From Candidatus Stahliibacteriota bacterium (GTDB lineage: Bacteria > Hydrothermota > Tepidihabitantia > SM23-42), in NCBI GenBank assembly GCA_030613445.1, contig JAUWLY010000120.1, positions 1 through 8,095 of the forward strand: a stretch of DNA of 8,095 nt. Reading direction: 5' to 3'. A model generated the notes under the pieces. That model saw only the letters and a program-made list of their open reading frames with translations. It was not told the DNA's origin and searched no databases. The number at the start of each line of letters is the position of its first letter. Position 1 is the stretch's first letter. This document shows, in pieces, positions 6,249 through 8,095 of the stretch. Both the position numbers and the translations under genes were made by a program.

Positions 6249-6302
6249 CACGGACAAAGGAAGTCTTTACCTAGTGCTTGACATACCTCCGAATTGCAGA
6301 GA

Positions 6303-6330
6303 TTGACAAAATTAGATTGTCATATATAAT
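6303..6330 (+). promoter_or_regulatory. Sigma-70 promoter of the glycosyltransferase operon, leaderless geometry
   Basis: A perfect TTGACA (6303-6308), a 16-base spacer and a perfect TATAAT (6325-6330) are followed by seven bases (ATACTAT) and then the ATG at 6338. No Shine-Dalgarno is present. The promoter is divergent from that of the receptor operon; the two -35 boxes are 54 bases apart, leaving room for a shared regulator, although I see no convincing operator there. Confidence 0.85.
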
Positions 6331-6337
6331 ATACTAT

Positions 6338-7060
6338 ATGAAAAAGGGGCTTGTTATTATCCCGACCTACGACGAAGCCGTCAATATCAAGAACATCATT
6401 AACAGGATTCTATCGCTTCCAAACCAATTGGAAATTCTGGTTGTCGATGATAATTCTCCAGACGGAACCGGCAATATAGTCGAAAAACTTGCTCGAACCA
6501 ATAAGAAAATCCACCTTGTGAGGCGCCCGTCCAAAATGGGGTTAGGTACTGCTTATGTCTTGGGTTTTGGTTATATGCTGGAACATGGTTATGATTTTGC
6601 TTTTGAAATGGATGCTGATTTCTCGCACAACCCGGATGATTTGCCAAGGTTTATTGAGCTTCTGGGCGACTACGATCTTATTGTCGGTTCACGCTATATC
6701 ACTGGTATTAGTGTTGTCAACTGGCCAATGAAACGTCTCCTTCTTTCTTTCTTCGCCTGTTTTTTTGCGCGTATTGTTACCGGTATACCGGTCAAGGATC
6801 TGACCAGCGGCTTCAAGTGTTACTCAAGCAAAGCACTTGGCAGTGTCAATTGGAAGAAATTCAATGTCGATGGTTATGGTTTTCAAATCCAGAGTGTTTT
6901 TTGTATTTACAAAACAGGTTTGCGGATCAAAGAAATTCCAATAATCTTTGTAGAAAGACGACAAGGTGAATCAAAAATGTCAAAGCGCATTATCTGGGAA
7001 GCATTTTGGTTGGTTTGGAAATTAAGAACCAAATCAATATTGGGGAGAAAGTGCGACTAG
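6338..7060 (+). CDS. Polyprenyl-phosphate mannose/hexose synthase-like glycosyltransferase (GT2, DPM1-like)
   Basis: A 240-residue GT-A fold glycosyltransferase predicted to move a sugar, typically mannose or another hexose, from a nucleotide donor onto a polyprenyl phosphate at the inner face of the cytoplasmic membrane. Visible motifs are IIPTYDEAVNI (7-17), VVDDNSPDGT (35-44), the metal-binding DAD in EMDADFSHNPDD (90-101), GSRY (117-120), DLTSGFKCYS (154-163) and EIPIIFVERRQGESKMS (199-215). All are hallmarks of the dolichol-phosphate mannosyltransferase subfamily. It is the short single-domain form, lacking the C-terminal membrane domain of longer relatives; a hydrophobic stretch at 134-150 may touch the membrane. 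I set the start at the ATG at 6338, directly after the promoter and directly before the conserved PTYDE segment. The frame extends upstream to a TTG at 6278, but that lies upstream of the promoter. The sugar and acceptor are not determined by sequence. Confidence 0.88.
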   Translation: MKKGLVIIPTYDEAVNIKNIINRILSLPNQLEILVVDDNSPDGTGNIVEKLARTNKKIHLVRRPSKMGLGTAYVLGFGYMLEHGYDFAFEMDADFSHNPDDLPRFIELLGDYDLIVGSRYITGISVVNWPMKRLLLSFFACFFARIVTGIPVKDLTSGFKCYSSKALGSVNWKKFNVDGYGFQIQSVFCIYKTGLRIKEIPIIFVERRQGESKMSKRIIWEAFWLVWKLRTKSILGRKCD

Positions 7061-7941
7061 AAATTGTCATAGTTAACTATAATTCAGGTCATCACCTGGT
7101 AAATTGTCTGGCCGCCCTCACTATGAATAACGGGGTTGTGCACGGTTGTCAAACTATTGTTTATGATAACGGTTCATCAGACAGTAGTCTGGAGCGTGCA
7201 CGAAGTTCCTTTCCTCATGTACGCTACATGGGTAATCACACCAACCTTGGTTTTGCAACTGCTGTGAATAGAGTAGCGCAGACATTGAAAAGCGAATATC
7301 TCTTGCTGCTCAATCCTGATGTTGTGGTATTCCCGAATACAGTGGGTTTGATGTTCAAATTCATGGAACAACATCCAAAGTGCGGTATCCTTGGTGGTGA
7401 GATCCTCAGTCCCTTTGGGTTTCGCCAACACACTTGTCGTAGATTCCCGCATTACTTCAACGTACCTTTTGGTCGTCGTTCCGTAGCCCGGAGAATGTTC
7501 TCAAAAAATAGCCTGTCTAATAAATATCTTTACCTTGACCTGAATTATAATCACACTCAGAAAGTTGATTTTGTGGAAGGCTCTTTGAAGATGATAAGAA
7601 GGAAAGCTGCAGAGCAGGTGGGGTTTTTTGATGAAGGGTTTTTCCTCTATCTTGAGGACGCGGATCTATGTTATAGAATGAAGAGAAGGGACTGGGAAAC
7701 CTGGTGGCTACCAGAATCATACGCCATACACTACCGCGGTGAGAATTTTCGGGCTGATAATGTTCATCCCGCCATGCACCACTCACGTGGTTTTTATAGA
7801 TTTTTCAATAAACACTACAAGCCGGGAGCATCTCTGAAATTGCTTCTGAGAGCTTTTCTGGCGCTACGCTTGGTTTACGTGATTTCAACCGAGTGCGTAA
7901 AAAAGGTATTCCATGATACTAATTTTAGTCCTCGTTGCTGA
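7051..7941 (+). CDS. GT2 glycosyltransferase, rhamnosyltransferase (WbbL)-like
   Basis: A 296-residue family 2 glycosyltransferase of the type that adds rhamnose or another deoxysugar to lipid-linked or surface glycans on the cytoplasmic face of the membrane. Motifs in order are IVIVNYNSG (5-13), YDNGSSD (38-44), NLGFATAVN (65-73), the metal-binding region LLLNPDVVV (85-93), VDFVEGSLKMIRR (172-184) and the catalytic-loop signature DEGFFLYLEDADLCYRM (194-210), then AIHYRG (225-230). The C-terminal 30 residues are hydrophobic and basic and may bind the membrane. The start is GTG at 7051, preceded by GGGGAG at 7042-7047 with only three bases between; the conserved fold begins three residues later. 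The start overlaps the previous gene by 10 bases, so the two enzymes are probably made together and act in one glycan pathway. WbbL similarity suggests rhamnose, but the sugar is not proven by sequence. Confidence 0.87.
   Translation: MRLEIVIVNYNSGHHLVNCLAALTMNNGVVHGCQTIVYDNGSSDSSLERARSSFPHVRYMGNHTNLGFATAVNRVAQTLKSEYLLLLNPDVVVFPNTVGLMFKFMEQHPKCGILGGEILSPFGFRQHTCRRFPHYFNVPFGRRSVARRMFSKNSLSNKYLYLDLNYNHTQKVDFVEGSLKMIRRKAAEQVGFFDEGFFLYLEDADLCYRMKRRDWETWWLPESYAIHYRGENFRADNVHPAMHHSRGFYRFFNKHYKPGASLKLLLRAFLALRLVYVISTECVKKVFHDTNFSPRC
7900..7906 (+). promoter_or_regulatory. Shine-Dalgarno AAAAAGG for the propeller gene
   Basis: A purine run ending in AAGG lies six bases upstream of the ATG at 7913, within the 3' end of the preceding glycosyltransferase gene. 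It supports the choice of start for a gene that overlaps its neighbour by 29 bases. Confidence 0.55.
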
Positions 7942-8095
7942 GATCAGTATACAACCACAGTACTATACCAATACAAACTACTACTACGAGATCACTGGTC
8001 ACGATACAATAATTTATGGCGCGACTAATGGTGGGGTCATAGCATTTAATACGCAAACCAGCAGTTTTCGTGTTTTAACCAATACAGATGGGTTA
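7913..8095 (+). CDS. Exported beta-propeller (Reg_prop-like) protein, N-terminal fragment
   Basis: The first 61 codons of a gene that runs off the right edge. The protein starts with a hydrophobic stretch (MILILVLVAEIS), probably a short signal peptide or membrane anchor without the usual basic residues. A Tyr/Asn-rich segment follows, then ATNGGVIAFNTQTSSF and VLTNTDGL. That order (T-x-GG-hydrophobic-x-F-N-T, then a polar stretch ending DGL) is the repeat signature of two-component-regulator propeller (Reg_prop) blades. Those blades are found in periplasmic sensor domains and in PorZ-like proteins of Bacteroidetes-type secretion systems. Only one blade is visible, so the full architecture is unknown. 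The only in-frame initiation codon after the upstream stop (7898-7900) that leaves the hydrophobic segment intact is this ATG. The 29-base overlap with the glycosyltransferase gene, in another frame, indicates tight operon packing. A role in surface or secretion functions is inferred. Confidence 0.7.
   Translation, partial: MILILVLVAEISIQPQYYTNTNYYYEITGHDTIIYGATNGGVIAFNTQTSSFRVLTNTDGL

Noticed and set aside
6278..6283. Second TTGACA as a separate -35 box
   Set aside because: No -10-like hexamer lies 15-19 bases downstream; the promoter with TTGACA at 6303 explains the gene.
6278..6337. Upstream TTG start for the mannose-synthase-like gene
   Set aside because: The extra 20 residues precede the conserved start of the family and the promoter lies inside this stretch; TTG at 6278 is just part of a second TTGACA.
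7006..7050. Earlier start (7006) for the second glycosyltransferase
   Set aside because: The GTG at 7051 has GGGGAG just upstream and begins three residues before the conserved fold; the earlier start would overlap the previous gene by 55 bases with no ribosome site.
6399..7786. Minus-strand open frames opposite the two glycosyltransferases
   Set aside because: The plus strand carries intact GT2 motifs throughout; the opposite frames look like random translations.

Overview
The window is a compact stretch of bacterial DNA with moderate to low G+C. It holds nine genes, two of them cut by the window edges. A TonB-dependent outer-membrane receptor with a carboxypeptidase-regulatory-like N-terminal domain, paired with a DUF4249-like lipoprotein, and a Reg_prop-type beta-propeller point to a diderm of the Bacteroidetes/FCB kind or a neighbouring candidate phylum (WOR-3/Stahlbacteria would fit). 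The phylum is inferred from gene families only and is uncertain.

Layout. Positions 1-1680 (minus strand) form a four-gene operon, read right to left: a DUF2089 zinc-ribbon/HTH regulator (1321-1680); a 57-residue LiaI/LiaF-like membrane peptide (1151-1324); a small SHOCT-like protein (670-1065); and a DUF4097 beta-repeat protein with the same kind of N-terminal helical module (starts at 677, runs off the left edge). Positions 1681-1889 are intergenic, with a consensus promoter and two arrays of degenerate 7-base tandem repeats. asnS (1890-3179, minus) follows, then the DUF4249-like lipoprotein (3219-3956, minus) and the TonB-dependent receptor (3958-6213, minus), which read as one receptor-to-lipoprotein operon. 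A 124-bp divergent promoter region (6214-6337) separates these from a rightward operon: a dolichyl/polyprenyl-phosphate mannose synthase-like GT2 enzyme (6338-7060), a rhamnosyltransferase-like GT2 enzyme (7051-7941) and the start of an exported beta-propeller protein (7913 to the right edge). No stretch over 300 bases lacks a gene.

How it may work. The leftmost operon looks like an envelope-linked regulatory set: a regulator, a tiny membrane protein and two proteins without signal peptides. The regulator's C-terminus and the N-termini of the last two proteins carry the same short helical motif, which suggests that they bind each other or a common partner. The receptor/lipoprotein pair is a surface uptake or surface-assembly module. 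The two glycosyltransferases fit lipid-linked sugar or surface glycan synthesis.

Most striking signal. All four transcription units whose first gene is visible begin with a near-consensus sigma-70 promoter of identical 16-base spacing. In each, the -10 box ends only 5-7 bases before the ATG, with no Shine-Dalgarno sequence. Every downstream gene instead has a purine-rich Shine-Dalgarno-like sequence, from strong (AAAGGAGG) to weak (AAGG). This predicts leaderless mRNAs for operon-leading genes and Shine-Dalgarno initiation inside operons.
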